DNA from: Bacteroidia bacterium
GTDB lineage: Bacteria > Bacteroidota > Bacteroidia > Flavobacteriales > Flavobacteriaceae
Length of the DNA stretch: 64,000 nt
NCBI GenBank assembly: GCA_030430385.1
Contig: JAUIFO010000002.1
Coordinates: forward strand, 124,001-188,000
Reading direction: 5' to 3'
Shown here: piece by piece, positions 8,264 through 17,540 of the stretch
Layout of the letters: every line of letters begins with the position of its first letter
Numbering within the stretch: position 1 is the stretch's first letter
Program-made: the position numbers and the translations under genes
Notes under the pieces: model-generated
What the model saw: only the letters and a program-made list of their open reading frames with translations
Database searches by the model: none
Told to the model about the DNA's origin: nothing

Positions 8264-9349
8264 TTTGCCGGGTAACGGTCTCACGACACCTTTCAACTCC
8301 ATGTTTAAAAGTAGACTAGCGACTTTGAAAATAGGCATTTGACATTCAAGTGCAATGAGATCTAACAGCTGTTTATCTATCATTTTTAAGTAATTATAAA
8401 TTTGCTGTTCTTCAGCATTCAATGTTACAAATAATTGCTTTTGAATTGTTTTTGAAGCATCAGATTCTAATTCCCAATTCAAAATATAAGGCACGTCCAT
8501 TGGATTAGTTAACACATGAGCATGTTGGTATTTAATTAAATTATTACAACCCATACTTTGCGAATCTGAGATACGACCTGGAACAGCAAATACATCTCTA
8601 TTGTATGAATTCGCAATGTCTGCAGTGACCAAGCTTCCGCCTTTTTCAGCAGATTCAATAACTATTGTCGCTTCACTTATACCAGCAATGATGCGATTGC
8701 GCTTTAAAAAATTATTCCGATCAAAATCATCAGTACTCCAAAAATCAGTTAAAAAGCCACCATAAGCTTCCACTTGTGCCATGTACTTTTTATGCGATCT
8801 TGGATAGATTTGATTCAAGCCATGTGCCAAACAACCTATGGTTTGTAGCTTATGCTTAATGGCCATTTTTTGTGCTGTAATATCAGTTCCGTAAGCAAAC
8901 CCTGAGACAATAACTGGATTAAAAGGTGCTAATTGCGCCACTAGCTTTTCACAAAATGCTTTTCCATAAGTTGTAATCTTTCGTGTACCAACAATACTAA
9001 TAATTCGTTGCTGTTTTAAGTTTATATTTCCAACTTGAAACAACAAAATTGGGGCATCAATACAGTGCTTTAATTTTTCAGGATAGTCTTCATCGTTGAA
9101 GTACAAACAAGAAATACCATTTGCTTCAATAAATTTCAATTCAGCTTCAGCAGCTTTTAAATATGTTTTTGAATTGAATTTCGACAACATGATCCTCCCA
9201 ACACCACCTATTTTAAGAAGATTAGACGGCTTTTCTTTTAGAACCGCTTCAGCAGAACCACAATGCTGAATCAATTTTTTTGCTGTGATATCGCCAACTT
9301 TAGGAATGCTTTGCAATGCCAAAACATAAAGTAAGTCCTTTGAATTCAT
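8246..9349 (-). CDS. dprA: DNA-processing protein DprA
   Basis: DprA binds incoming single-stranded DNA during natural transformation and loads RecA on it. The 367-residue protein has an N-terminal helix-hairpin-helix/SAM-like part (about 1-60, with PKVGDITAKKL), a Rossmann-like DNA-binding domain (about 70-290, with VGTRKITTYG, SGFAYGTD, GLNQIYPRSH and ESAEKGGSLVTAD) and a C-terminal winged-helix domain (about 305-367). All parts of the family are present. It is divergent from the HU/SPOR gene. Whether this organism is naturally competent cannot be told from this window. Confidence 0.95.
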   Translation of the reverse strand: MNSKDLLYVLALQSIPKVGDITAKKLIQHCGSAEAVLKEKPSNLLKIGGVGRIMLSKFNSKTYLKAAEAELKFIEANGISCLYFNDEDYPEKLKHCIDAPILLFQVGNINLKQQRIISIVGTRKITTYGKAFCEKLVAQLAPFNPVIVSGFAYGTDITAQKMAIKHKLQTIGCLAHGLNQIYPRSHKKYMAQVEAYGGFLTDFWSTDDFDRNNFLKRNRIIAGISEATIVIESAEKGGSLVTADIANSYNRDVFAVPGRISDSQSMGCNNLIKYQHAHVLTNPMDVPYILNWELESDASKTIQKQLFVTLNAEEQQIYNYLKMIDKQLLDLIALECQMPIFKVASLLLNMELKGVVRPLPGKLFQLV

Positions 9350-9433
9350 TTTGTAGATTATTTTCTATAAATCTACTAAATTTACCTGTTAATAAATACT
9401 TGTTTCTGTATTTTATACACTGCCAAATTTGTT

Positions 9434-9441
9434 TAACTTTG
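9434..9441 (+). promoter_or_regulatory. -7 promoter box next to the HU/SPOR start
   Basis: TAACTTTG matches TAnnTTTG exactly and ends only five bases before the ATG at 9447. If used, the transcript would start at or very near the start codon. No TTG lies at the usual -33 distance. Confidence 0.5.
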
Positions 9442-9446
9442 TTTTT

Positions 9447-10385
9447 ATGCAACTTGAAACTTACATCAGCGATTTACTATACCGATATGACTGTGTTATT
9501 GTTCCTGAATTTGGAGCGTTTTTAACACAACGCGTTTCAGCAAAGGTTCATGAATCTACACATGCCTTTTATCCTCCAAAAAAGATGTTATCTTTTAACG
9601 AACAATTGCAAACCAACGATGGTCTTTTAGCAAATTATATAGCTGATGTTGAAAAATTACCTTACGACGTTGCCCTTTCTAAAATCACCAAGCATGTTAA
9701 ATCGATTAAATCCTATTTAGTTGCTGGTGAAACCATTGCTTTTGAAAATATAGGTGAGTTGTTATTAAATACTGAAGGCCATATTAATTTTGAACCTTCA
9801 CATCAAATCAACTACCTTACAGATGCGTTTGGTTTAGCTCAGTTTACATCTCAAGACATTGCTCGTGAAGTGTATAAAGAAGAAGCTGAAGCTTTAGAGG
9901 AAGCTATACCATTAACAATAACTCCTGAAAAACGTTCAAAACCATATCTTAAATATGCTGCTATTGCGCTTATTGCTTTAACTATAGGTGGCTTTGCAAC
10001 TTCACGTTATTACAATACTCAGGTTGATGCACATAACCAACTAGCACAAGAAGATGCTAACGAACAATTGGATGCGAAAATTCAGGAAGCAACCTTCGTT
10101 ATCGATAGTCCATTACCTGCTGCTACCTTATCTGTTGCTCAAAAACCTGTTGGAAATTATCATATTGTTGCAGGTGCTTTCCGAATCGAAGCTAATTCAG
10201 ATAAAAAAGTAGCGCAACTCAAAGCAAAAGGTTTTAAAGCTCGAAAAATTGGTGTAAATCGCTATGGTTTACATGAAGTGGTTTATGCCTCTTACGAAGA
10301 TCGCTTAGAAGCTTTACAAGCACTACGACAAATTAAACGTGAGCAAAACAGAGAGGCTTGGTTGTTGGTTAAAAACCTTGATTAA
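9447..10385 (+). CDS. HU-like (CCDC81-type) domain protein with C-terminal SPOR domain
   Basis: The 312-residue protein combines an N-terminal HU/IHF-like DNA-binding fold of the CCDC81 type (about 1-130), one transmembrane helix (about 168-190, AAIALIALTIGGFATS), a periplasmic linker and a C-terminal SPOR domain (about 235-305). SPOR domains bind denuded glycan strands of septal peptidoglycan. This suggests a single-pass protein facing DNA on one side and the division site on the other. I start it at ATG 9447; an upstream TTG (9429) would put the promoter box inside the gene. Architecture is recurrent in Bacteroidota; the function is not established. Confidence 0.85.
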   Translation: MQLETYISDLLYRYDCVIVPEFGAFLTQRVSAKVHESTHAFYPPKKMLSFNEQLQTNDGLLANYIADVEKLPYDVALSKITKHVKSIKSYLVAGETIAFENIGELLLNTEGHINFEPSHQINYLTDAFGLAQFTSQDIAREVYKEEAEALEEAIPLTITPEKRSKPYLKYAAIALIALTIGGFATSRYYNTQVDAHNQLAQEDANEQLDAKIQEATFVIDSPLPAATLSVAQKPVGNYHIVAGAFRIEANSDKKVAQLKAKGFKARKIGVNRYGLHEVVYASYEDRLEALQALRQIKREQNREAWLLVKNLD

Positions 10386-10447
10386 TTACTTTTAAGTTTT
10401 AAATAAAAGAATCTTCTCGTCATTCTTAATGACATAAAAATTCAGTG

Positions 10448-10455
10448 TACCTTTG
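10448..10455 (+). promoter_or_regulatory. -7 promoter box for the thioesterase gene
   Basis: TACCTTTG matches TAnnTTTG exactly. Transcription would begin near 10462, 10 to 16 bases before the two candidate ATGs. This rules out the upstream TTG at 10445 as a start. Confidence 0.6.
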
Positions 10456-10471
10456 CAGGAACAAAATTTCT

Positions 10472-10987
10472 ATGGTTATGGAACCCAGAACTGCATTTCA
10501 ATCAAAAACCGTAATGACCGATTTGGTCTTACCTAGTGAAACCAATCCTATTAATAATTTATTTGGAGGTGAACTTTTAGCGCGTATGGATCGTGCTGCC
10601 AGTATTGCAGCTAGACGACATAGCAGACGTATTGTTGTAACCGCTTCTGTGAATCACGTAGCCTTTAATAGATCAATTCCTTTAGGAAGTGTTGTCACCG
10701 TTGAAGCCAAAGTATCTCGCGCCTTTAAAAGTTCTATGGAAGTCTATTTAGATGTATGGATTGAAGATCGAGAGTCTGGTGAATCTATTAAGGCTAATGA
10801 GGCTATTTATACCTTTGTTGCTGTTAATGAAACTGGACATCCTGTTAAGGTTCCTGAATTAGTTCCAGAAACTGCACTTGAAAAAGAACGCTTTGATGGC
10901 GCGCTTCGTCGTAAACAATTAAGCTTAGTATTAGCGGGAAAAATGAAACCTGCTGATGCCAAGGAACTTAAAGCTATTTTTGAATAA
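10472..10987 (+). CDS. Acyl-CoA thioesterase, hotdog fold (YciA/BFIT-like)
   Basis: Hotdog thioesterases hydrolyse acyl-CoA to free acid and CoA in the cytoplasm. The protein has about 171 residues with one hotdog domain: the NNLFGGELLARMDRAAS helix, with the Asn and Asp typical of this family, and the strand set VVTASVNHVAF to MEVYLDVWI. The C-terminal 50 residues are helical and charged. ATG 10472 (MVMEPRT) or ATG 10478 (MEPRT) is the start, because the promoter lies just upstream. It stands alone, 7 bases from the convergent envC-like gene. The preferred acyl chain is unknown. Confidence 0.9.
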   Translation: MVMEPRTAFQSKTVMTDLVLPSETNPINNLFGGELLARMDRAASIAARRHSRRIVVTASVNHVAFNRSIPLGSVVTVEAKVSRAFKSSMEVYLDVWIEDRESGESIKANEAIYTFVAVNETGHPVKVPELVPETALEKERFDGALRRKQLSLVLAGKMKPADAKELKAIFE

Positions 10988-10994
10988 GTTTATC

Positions 10995-12221
10995 TTATAA
11001 TTTTTTAAGCCAACTAGCAGGATTAATTGGTGTGCTCTGGTCGTACAAACTAAACCACAGTAAGGTTTCACCATTACCATTAGTAAATACTTCACCAATG
11101 CTTTGCCCTGTAGTTACTGTATCGCCTTTACTCACAAAAATTTTGTTTAGATTTTTGTAAGCCGTAATGTAATTACCATGTTGAATAAGCACAGCAGGAT
11201 TCCCTTTCTTTTGTGTAATAACAGCTAGAACCTCTCCTTTAAATACAGCTCTAACGCTTGCATTTTTTTCAGTTGCGATTCGCCAACCACTACTTTGTAT
11301 GGTTACAGTTCTATCTATTGGAGATGGTTGTTTGCCAAACTTAACTTTTACGATCCCTTTCACTAAAGGCCATGGCAAATTACCTTTATTAGACTGAAAG
11401 TTTTTAGCAAGGGCTTTGGCTTCGGGAGTTAAAATGAACTTACCAGAATTATTAGAGGTGTTTCCTGCCTTCTTGTTTGATGCTGCAATAGCTTCTTTAA
11501 TCAAACGGTCAATCTCGCGATCTATTTGATCAATCTGCTTTTGTTTTTCTTTAGCCTGAGAAGCATACTTGCTCATGTTTTGTCTTATAGAAGCCATCAA
11601 CTCTTCTTGCTCTTTTAACTCCGCTTCTAACTCACTCTTAACGATTCTGTTTTCAGCGACAAGCTTATCCTTATCCTTTTTTTGTCGCTGTAAGTCTAAG
11701 TTTAAAGTTTCGAGTTTACGTGTCTTGTCTTTAATTAATTCACCTTGTTCTTTTTGATGATCTGTGTATTGATTTAGATACTGTAATCGTTTGTAAGCTT
11801 GTTTAAAATTGTCTGAAGACAACAAAAACATCACACGGCTTTGTTCAGATTTGCTTTTGTATGACTTGACAATCATCTTGGCATAATTCGCCTTGAGGGT
11901 TTCTAATTGATCTTTTAAATTAGAAATTTCATTTTGATTGGCATTGATCTCACGTGTCAACAAGTTTGCTTGATCATTAGTGATTTTGATAAGGTTGCGT
12001 CTCACACTAATTTTTGTGTTTAAGTTTTCTACCAACGACACTAATGATTTTTCCTTTTTTCTATCTGAAAACAGCAAGGCATTAATTTGCTTTAATTCCT
12101 TCTGATATTGCTTTCGTTTTGCCTCTAATTCCTTTTGCTTTGCGCTTTGCGAAAACCCAGAAAATGAGCTCATGATAAAGCTCATTAGAATGATGATATG
12201 TGTTAATTTATAGGACTTCAT
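10995..12221 (-). CDS. envC: EnvC-like murein hydrolase activator (coiled coil plus degenerate LytM domain)
   Basis: The 408-residue protein has a signal peptide (1-24, cut near SGFSQS), a long coiled coil (about 27-245) and a C-terminal LytM/M23-type domain (about 285-405). In the LytM domain the zinc ligands are missing: where active enzymes have HxxxD and HxH there are GWRIATEKN and LLWFSLYD. This matches EnvC and NlpD, which do not cut peptidoglycan but switch on amidases at the septum. It follows the DUF4292 gene with a 4-base ATGA overlap and is last in the unit. The amidase partner is not in this window. Confidence 0.88.
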   Translation of the reverse strand: MKSYKLTHIIILMSFIMSSFSGFSQSAKQKELEAKRKQYQKELKQINALLFSDRKKEKSLVSLVENLNTKISVRRNLIKITNDQANLLTREINANQNEISNLKDQLETLKANYAKMIVKSYKSKSEQSRVMFLLSSDNFKQAYKRLQYLNQYTDHQKEQGELIKDKTRKLETLNLDLQRQKKDKDKLVAENRIVKSELEAELKEQEELMASIRQNMSKYASQAKEKQKQIDQIDREIDRLIKEAIAASNKKAGNTSNNSGKFILTPEAKALAKNFQSNKGNLPWPLVKGIVKVKFGKQPSPIDRTVTIQSSGWRIATEKNASVRAVFKGEVLAVITQKKGNPAVLIQHGNYITAYKNLNKIFVSKGDTVTTGQSIGEVFTNGNGETLLWFSLYDQSTPINPASWLKKL

Positions 12222-12994
12222 TCTAATACAATTTCTTTGAATCCAGATGGAATTTTAAACGGAAAACGTACCGCTTCATTAATGGAAACCGATTTATATT
12301 CCATCGCAATAATGACTTCTTCGTTATCTTCAACCGCTATGATCTTTATGTCTTTCGGAAGGGTTTCCTGATCAACATTTTGATAGGCTAGATAATCTAC
12401 TTGTAAGAATCGTTTCTTTAAAGGTTGCATCAATTGCTGTGAATCCATTTTGAAATGCGAAGGGTTGAATAATAAGAACAATTCTAATAAAGCCGATTGC
12501 TCCTTAGGTTGGAGAATGTAAGATGTTTCAGAAGTATCAATGATGTATTTTCCTTCTTTTAAATTAAATAAAGATTCACCTAACAATAAACTTTGAACCT
12601 TTTCAAAATTAAGCTCTATTCCTAAAATATTACTCAATAAACGATAGTCTCCTTTAAAATACTGATCGTTAATTTTATCGTAGAAACTAACTTCATCTGG
12701 TGTAATCATTGCTCTTGCTAGACCCAAGGTCGCATTGATCCATATCACCTTATCTTTTTCCATTCTAAGGTTTACAGTATATCCTTGTTCGTCTAAATCT
12801 TTTGTGTAACCAATCTTTACACGTGCTTGAAGTGTTTTGAAATTAGCGTTTTGCTTTGTGTTCTCTCTAATTAATTGTTTGGCAGTAATTTCAGAACTTA
12901 CCTTACCATCTGTTGCAATAGCTTTAGCAGATCTACATGATATAGCCATACCACAAACCAACACCAAAACACAACATATTTTAAGATACTTCAT
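12218..12994 (-). CDS. DUF4292 lipoprotein
   Basis: A 258-residue protein with a lipoprotein signal and lipobox Cys20 (AISCRS). The rest has the alternating beta strands of the DUF4292 family, which resembles periplasmic lipid-binding folds of the LolA/LolB type; that resemblance is inference. It overlaps the envC-like gene by 4 bases and follows the TPR protein by 9. The order TPR protein, DUF4292, EnvC-like is recurrent in Flavobacteriia and points to a joint envelope role. No catalytic residues are recognisable. Confidence 0.85.
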   Translation of the reverse strand: MKYLKICCVLVLVCGMAISCRSAKAIATDGKVSSEITAKQLIRENTKQNANFKTLQARVKIGYTKDLDEQGYTVNLRMEKDKVIWINATLGLARAMITPDEVSFYDKINDQYFKGDYRLLSNILGIELNFEKVQSLLLGESLFNLKEGKYIIDTSETSYILQPKEQSALLELFLLFNPSHFKMDSQQLMQPLKKRFLQVDYLAYQNVDQETLPKDIKIIAVEDNEEVIIAMEYKSVSINEAVRFPFKIPSGFKEIVLE

Positions 12995-13003
12995 AGAATT
13001 TAC

Positions 13004-14392
13004 TTATTGCTTAGACAGCGCTTTTGCCTTATTAGCAAACGTTTCAGATTTGGTAATATTATTAGTTCCCTTATATGCTAAACTCAATTGCGTATAAAAA
13101 TCGGCTAGCATTGTATCATCATCAATGACAAAATCAACACCAATTTCAAGACTTTCAATCGCTTTTTTATAAGCGCCAAGTTTATTGTTTGCCACACCAT
13201 TGGTAAGATATAAAATAGGTTGGGCTGGATAAAGTTCTAAGGCTTCAGCGCTTAATTTTGCAGCATCACTATCGTTGTTGAGATCCAATCGAAGCAATAA
13301 CACATCTTTTATAACTTTAAAATTATTTGGATCTTCCTCCAAAAGCTGTTCAAAATAGCCAAGTGCTTTTTCCTTGTCATTAACTTTTAAATGATACTGA
13401 GCTAATTCGTTTAGGGTTTTCGGACTTTTCTCGTCATCAATCAACGAAGTGATTTCGATGAGTTGTGGTTCATACTCTGGATTAGCTGTAACAAACCTCA
13501 CAAAATCATTTAGCACTTTGGTTTTAGCTTCAGGTTTTATAATAGGACTCGTTAAAACAATTTTCATTGAGGTAATGGCGTCTTCAGTTTTGTTTTGGTC
13601 AAGATAAAACTTGTACAAAGCCAGATGCACCATTTGTGATTTTGGGTTAACTTTTAAAAGTGTTTTAGCGGTTTCAAAAGCTTTTTCAGAATTTCCAGAT
13701 TCACTATACCTATAGATTAATCTGAGGTAACTGTCTTCATCATTAGGATTGTCTTTAACTCGAGTTTCAAGGTTTTCAATTCGGTCATCGTCATTTCCTG
13801 TCAAGTCGTATACTTGGTTTCTCAGACGATCCCGTTCTTCACTATAACCAAACTCCAGATCTAATTCGTCAAGGACTTGAAGTGCATTTTTGTATTTTTT
13901 TGCTTCAATATATAAACTAGCCAAATCTTGTTTGTAGTCTGGATGAAATTTAACCAATTGCTTAACGGTTTTTAGTGCCTTATCAAGTTCATCTTGCAGC
14001 ATGTACACATCATACAATTCGTCTAAGAACCATTCGTTTTCAGGTGATTTTGCCACAGCCTCTTTAAGAGCATCTTCAGCAGCACCAAAATTTTTAAGCA
14101 GTTTGTAATTCTTTCCTAATTCAAAATACAATGTAGGATCAGAGTTATCTAGTCTGATGCATTTTTGTAAGGCATCAATTGAGCGTTGATAGTTTTCAAT
14201 TCCCTTTTGTTTAAGGGCTTCAAAAAAGTATTCCTGATACTTGTCTTCATAATTCCCTAAATCGTCATTAGGTCGTTTATTAAAATCGACTTGAGCATAG
14301 GTAATCTCAGGAAAAAGAAGCATTCCAAAGAAAAAAATTATTATTAATTGTTTATGTTTCATATCAAAAAAACCTTTCAATCGCTTATACAC
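13004..14392 (-). CDS. Tetratricopeptide-repeat protein, exported
   Basis: The protein is almost wholly made of TPR-like helix pairs from about residue 45 to the C-terminus, for example around YQRSIDALQKCIRLDNSDPT and KEKALGYFEQLLEEDPNNF. A signal peptide follows the second Met (MKHKQLIIIFFFG, cut near YAQVDF), so the true start may be at 14362 rather than 14392. It is probably a periplasmic scaffold. It lies upstream of the DUF4292 and EnvC-like genes and 60 bases after the nucleotidyltransferase gene. The partners are not known. Confidence 0.85.
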   Translation of the reverse strand: MYKRLKGFFDMKHKQLIIIFFFGMLLFPEITYAQVDFNKRPNDDLGNYEDKYQEYFFEALKQKGIENYQRSIDALQKCIRLDNSDPTLYFELGKNYKLLKNFGAAEDALKEAVAKSPENEWFLDELYDVYMLQDELDKALKTVKQLVKFHPDYKQDLASLYIEAKKYKNALQVLDELDLEFGYSEERDRLRNQVYDLTGNDDDRIENLETRVKDNPNDEDSYLRLIYRYSESGNSEKAFETAKTLLKVNPKSQMVHLALYKFYLDQNKTEDAITSMKIVLTSPIIKPEAKTKVLNDFVRFVTANPEYEPQLIEITSLIDDEKSPKTLNELAQYHLKVNDKEKALGYFEQLLEEDPNNFKVIKDVLLLRLDLNNDSDAAKLSAEALELYPAQPILYLTNGVANNKLGAYKKAIESLEIGVDFVIDDDTMLADFYTQLSLAYKGTNNITKSETFANKAKALSKQ

Positions 14393-14424
14393 CTAACTTG
14401 TTTATAGAAGGTATCGCGCTCAAG

Positions 14425-14447
14425 GAGACACTTAAACTCAAAATGAC
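14425..14447. repeat. Degenerate copy of a dispersed REP-like repeat
   Basis: The minus strand reads GTCATTTTGAGTTTAAGTGT, resembling the GTCATTyyGAGCG..AG form of the short palindromic repeats seen elsewhere in the window (18133-18159, 19251-19325, 31877-31902). It lies between the nucleotidyltransferase and TPR genes. Confidence 0.4.
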
Positions 14448-14452
14448 AATAA

Positions 14453-15472
14453 CTATTCCAAAACAGAATAATCTCCAATACTTATACTTTTAAAATCGCC
14501 ATTATAAGACACGTGGTTTCCAATCATCGCGTTCTCTAAAGTAGCGTTTTTAATAGTTGTATGGTTTTGAATTAAGCTATTTTTAACGCTTGAGTTCTCA
14601 ATCGTACAATGATCTCCAATACTAACGTTAGGACCTACCGTAACATTGTTTAGCACCACATGTTCGCCTATTCGGCAAGGTTCTATGATTGTAGAGTTGT
14701 TATTTACAACAGAATCTGCAATGAGCTGTTCCTCACCATCAGCTTTAAGAAACCCTAACATCTTGGCATTAGTGTCTAGTGTTACGTTTTTGTTTCCACA
14801 ATCCATCCATTCATCAACAGTTCCTGTTTTAAAAACTTTTCCATCTGCCATCATGCGTTTAATACCATCATTAATTTGATATTCGCCACCATTCATAATG
14901 TTTTCATCAAGAATTTCCTGAAGCTTTGACTTTAAAACCCCAACATCTTTAAAATAATAGATTCCAATAACGGCTTGATCACTTACAAAGGTTTCAGGTT
15001 TTTCAACAAGTTCGATGATCTCATCGTTGTCATTTAACTTAACAACGCCATAAGCTTCTGGATTTTCAACACGCTTTGTCCAAATCACACTATCGGCATC
15101 ATTGTCAAGGTCGAACTCCGCTCGTATTAATGTATCTGCATAAGCAATCACAGCAGGTCCAGACAGCGAAGGTTCGGCACACATAATGGCGTGTCCTGTA
15201 CCAAGAGGTTGGTCTTGACGATAAATTGATGGTTTTGCATTCAAACTCTTTGCTAGGTTTTGTAAACTTGTTACAACCTCATCGCCAAACCAAGCAGGAT
15301 CGCCGAGAACAAAGGCAATCTCATCAATAGGTTGTTTTAAAACTTTAGCAATGTCTTTAACTAATCGGTGTACTATAGGTTGTCCCGCAACAGGGATTAA
15401 AGGTTTTGGAACCGTTAAACTATGAGGTCTTAAGCGAGAACCTCTTCCTGCCATTGGTACGATTATTTTCAT
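14453..15472 (-). CDS. Sugar-phosphate nucleotidyltransferase with C-terminal left-handed beta-helix
   Basis: A 339-residue enzyme of the RmlA-type family. The N-terminal half has the nucleotide-binding motif GRGSRLRPHSLTVPKPLIPV (9-28) and ALG-type product residues (TGHAIMCAE, YADTLI). The C-terminal part (about 245-339) has hexapeptide turns (IGEHVVLNNVTVGPNVSIGD), a left-handed beta-helix as in GlmU-like or GDP-mannose pyrophosphorylase-like enzymes. It probably makes a dTDP-, UDP- or GDP-sugar from a sugar 1-phosphate. The substrate cannot be fixed. It is distinct from the short RfbA at 59.6 kb, which lacks the helix. It precedes the TPR gene and follows dut. Confidence 0.85.
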   Translation of the reverse strand: MKIIVPMAGRGSRLRPHSLTVPKPLIPVAGQPIVHRLVKDIAKVLKQPIDEIAFVLGDPAWFGDEVVTSLQNLAKSLNAKPSIYRQDQPLGTGHAIMCAEPSLSGPAVIAYADTLIRAEFDLDNDADSVIWTKRVENPEAYGVVKLNDNDEIIELVEKPETFVSDQAVIGIYYFKDVGVLKSKLQEILDENIMNGGEYQINDGIKRMMADGKVFKTGTVDEWMDCGNKNVTLDTNAKMLGFLKADGEEQLIADSVVNNNSTIIEPCRIGEHVVLNNVTVGPNVSIGDHCTIENSSVKNSLIQNHTTIKNATLENAMIGNHVSYNGDFKSISIGDYSVLE

Positions 15473-15570
15473 GTTACGTTGTTTTATAATTTATAGTCAT
15501 TTCTAGATACTAGCCTTTTCCAGCTTTGATAGATATGACATTCTAAAATAAATGTTCTTGTTAAAATTTG

Positions 15571-16005
15571 TTATTCAATTCCTGTACTGCCAAATCCGCC
15601 TTCACCTCTATCGGTTTCTGACAATTCTTTTACTTCAGTCCATTCGGCACGTTCGTGTTTTGCAATAACTAATTGCGCAATACGTTCACCATTATTAATT
15701 ACAAAATCTTCACTAGATAAATTCACCAAAATCACACCTATTTCACCTCTATAATCCGCATCAATCGTTCCTGGAGCATTCAATACCGTAATGCCTTTTT
15801 TTGCTGCCAAACCACTTCGAGGTCTTACCTGTGCTTCAATTCCAATAGGTAATTCAATAAAGAGTCCTGTTCCGACAATACTTCGCTCTAAAGGTTTTAA
15901 AGTTCTAGGTTCTGAAATACTGGCTCTTAAATCCATACCTGCAGAAGCTATAGTTTCATAGTGTGGTAAGTCGTGATTAGATTTATTTATGATTTTGATT
16001 TGCAT
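15571..16005 (-). CDS. dut: Deoxyuridine 5'-triphosphate nucleotidohydrolase
   Basis: dUTPase splits dUTP to dUMP and pyrophosphate, keeping uracil out of DNA. The 144-residue trimer-type protein shows all five motifs: AGMDLRA (I), [10 protein letters not shown] (II), [15 protein letters not shown] (III), RIAQLVI (IV) and [10 protein letters not shown] (V), the last being the flexible C-terminal lid. Length is standard. It lies between the flippase and the nucleotidyltransferase, in the same direction as both. Confidence 0.97.
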   Translation of the reverse strand: MQIKIINKSNHDLPHYETIASAGMDLRASISEPRTLKPLERSIVGTGLFIELPIGIEAQVRPRSGLAAKKGITVLNAPGTIDADYRGEIGVILVNLSSEDFVINNGERIAQLVIAKHERAEWTEVKELSETDRGEGGFGSTGIE

Positions 16006-16010
16006 AATTT

Positions 16011-16037
16011 GAGACCTCTCTGCTACACTAGAGGTGG
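16011..16037. repeat. REP-like repeat with ACCTCT/AGAGGT stem between dut and flippase
   Basis: The 27 bases begin GAGACCTCTCTGCTACACTA and contain an inverted repeat ACCTCT (16014-16019) and AGAGGT (16030-16035). The order of bases resembles the AGA...TCGCT.CGCTC...ATGAC form at 18133-18159, with compensating changes in the stem. It starts inside the gap upstream of dut and may act as an RNA hairpin. Confidence 0.4.
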
Positions 16038-16045
16038 CATTTAAA

Positions 16046-17482
16046 TTAATGATTGGTTTTATGTAATATCGTTTTCAATTCCTTTCGTTCTAATACAATG
16101 ATCAAAAGTAAAAAGAGTAACAAAAATACAGTTCCTAACCATATATTTCTATCGAAATAATAATAAGTTATAAAACTTAATACTGTACTCGTTAACAAGT
16201 AAAAAGAAATTCGTCTTAAGTCGTAAGGCACTGGATAATATCGCTTCCCAATAGCATATGAGATTAACATCATTAAGGCATACGCTAACAAGGTAGCATA
16301 AGCACAAGCCATAAATCCGATTTTAGGGATAAATATCAGGTTAAAACCAATAGTAATTATAGCGCCTACTATGGAAATATACATTCCAAAACGCGTACGA
16401 TCAGTAAGTTTATACCAAATAGATAAGTTGTGATAAATCCCTAAGCAAAGGTTGGCTAATAAAACTATTGGTACAATATCTAGGGCGACTAAATAAGTTT
16501 CCTTTTTAATGAAAATGGGTCTTAAAATATCAATATATACCACCACAATCATCAACCCTAGAGCACCTACAATGGTAAAGTATTTTAATATAATTGCATA
16601 GGTTTCTCTTGCATTTTCTTTATCAGAATGACTGAAGAAAAAAGGTTCGGCTCCCATTCTAAACGCTTGAATAAACAAGGTCATAAACACAGCCAATTTA
16701 TAACAGGCACTATAAGCACCATTGATGAATTCGCCTTTAAGTTGAGGCAACAACCATTTGTCAAGATTCTCATTAATAACAAATGCTAATCCAGCAATCA
16801 TAATTGGCCATCCGTAGCGCAATAAACTCTTAAAAATAGAACTATCAAAAGTGAATTTAGTCTTGAAGAAATATGGAAACACCAAAACTAATACTATCGC
16901 ACTTGCTACAAAATTTGCAATAAAAATATACTCGACTTTATGACTTACAGAAACCAACGACTGGAGCTTATCTGAACCAAAACTAGAAGATAACAACAAG
17001 ATGTTTAAAAGGACAAAGACAAGAACATTGATAAGTTTAATAGACGCAAATTTTATGGACTTTCCTGTAACTCTTAAATAGGCAAATGGAATAACCACTA
17101 AAGTGTCAATAAGTGTAATTCCGACAAGGAATGAATAAAACTCAGGATTAATATGTAAGGCTTCTACAATTGGAGTTTTAAACACAAACAGTAATACTCC
17201 AAAGATTAATGTCGTGGTAATAATGGAGATCATTGCTGTTGACAACACCTTACCTTTATCTTTATTTTTACTGAAAAACCTAAAGAAAGAGGTTTCCATA
17301 CCATAGGTTAAAACAACATTGAAAAAAGCGGCAACAACATAAAACTCGGTGTTTTCAGAATAGCTTTCATTTGGTAAAACATCGGTATGTAAGCGTACTA
17401 AAAGAAAGTTAATGAGTCTCGGCAAAACGATTGCCAAGCCATAAATTGCTGTGTCTTTAAAAAAGGATTTTAGTATGCTCAA
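16046..17482 (-). CDS. Polysaccharide flippase-like membrane protein (Wzx/MOP superfamily)
   Basis: A 478-residue protein with about 12 to 14 predicted transmembrane helices, a MOP superfamily pattern with an N-terminal [20 protein letters not shown] segment and a helix bearing [13 protein letters not shown]. Members move undecaprenyl-linked sugars across the inner membrane. It lies far from the main polysaccharide region (flippase there at 52.2 kb) and near dut and the nucleotidyltransferase, in a gene order found in other Flavobacteriia, so it may serve a more general lipid-linked substrate. It has its own -7 box at 17531-17538. Confidence 0.85.
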   Translation of the reverse strand: MSILKSFFKDTAIYGLAIVLPRLINFLLVRLHTDVLPNESYSENTEFYVVAAFFNVVLTYGMETSFFRFFSKNKDKGKVLSTAMISIITTTLIFGVLLFVFKTPIVEALHINPEFYSFLVGITLIDTLVVIPFAYLRVTGKSIKFASIKLINVLVFVLLNILLLSSSFGSDKLQSLVSVSHKVEYIFIANFVASAIVLVLVFPYFFKTKFTFDSSIFKSLLRYGWPIMIAGLAFVINENLDKWLLPQLKGEFINGAYSACYKLAVFMTLFIQAFRMGAEPFFFSHSDKENARETYAIILKYFTIVGALGLMIVVVYIDILRPIFIKKETYLVALDIVPIVLLANLCLGIYHNLSIWYKLTDRTRFGMYISIVGAIITIGFNLIFIPKIGFMACAYATLLAYALMMLISYAIGKRYYPVPYDLRRISFYLLTSTVLSFITYYYFDRNIWLGTVFLLLFLLLIIVLERKELKTILHKTNH

Positions 17483-17530
17483 AAAGGTAGGTTTTGTTCT
17501 GCTAAAAATACACTTTTAGCAAACGTAAAC

Positions 17531-17538
17531 CAAAGATA
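17531..17538 (-). promoter_or_regulatory. -7 promoter box for the flippase/dut unit
   Basis: The minus strand reads TATCTTTG, an exact TAnnTTTG match, giving a start near 17524 and a leader of about 42 bases before the flippase ATG. Confidence 0.55.
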
Positions 17539-17540
17539 TG

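Noticed and set aside
10995..11400. Active M23 peptidase at the end of the EnvC-like protein
   Set aside because: Zinc-binding His and Asp residues are replaced, so it is described as a non-catalytic activator.
16046..17482. MurJ lipid II flippase
   Set aside because: Same superfamily, but gene context and sequence do not show clear MurJ features by eye; left as a general polysaccharide flippase.
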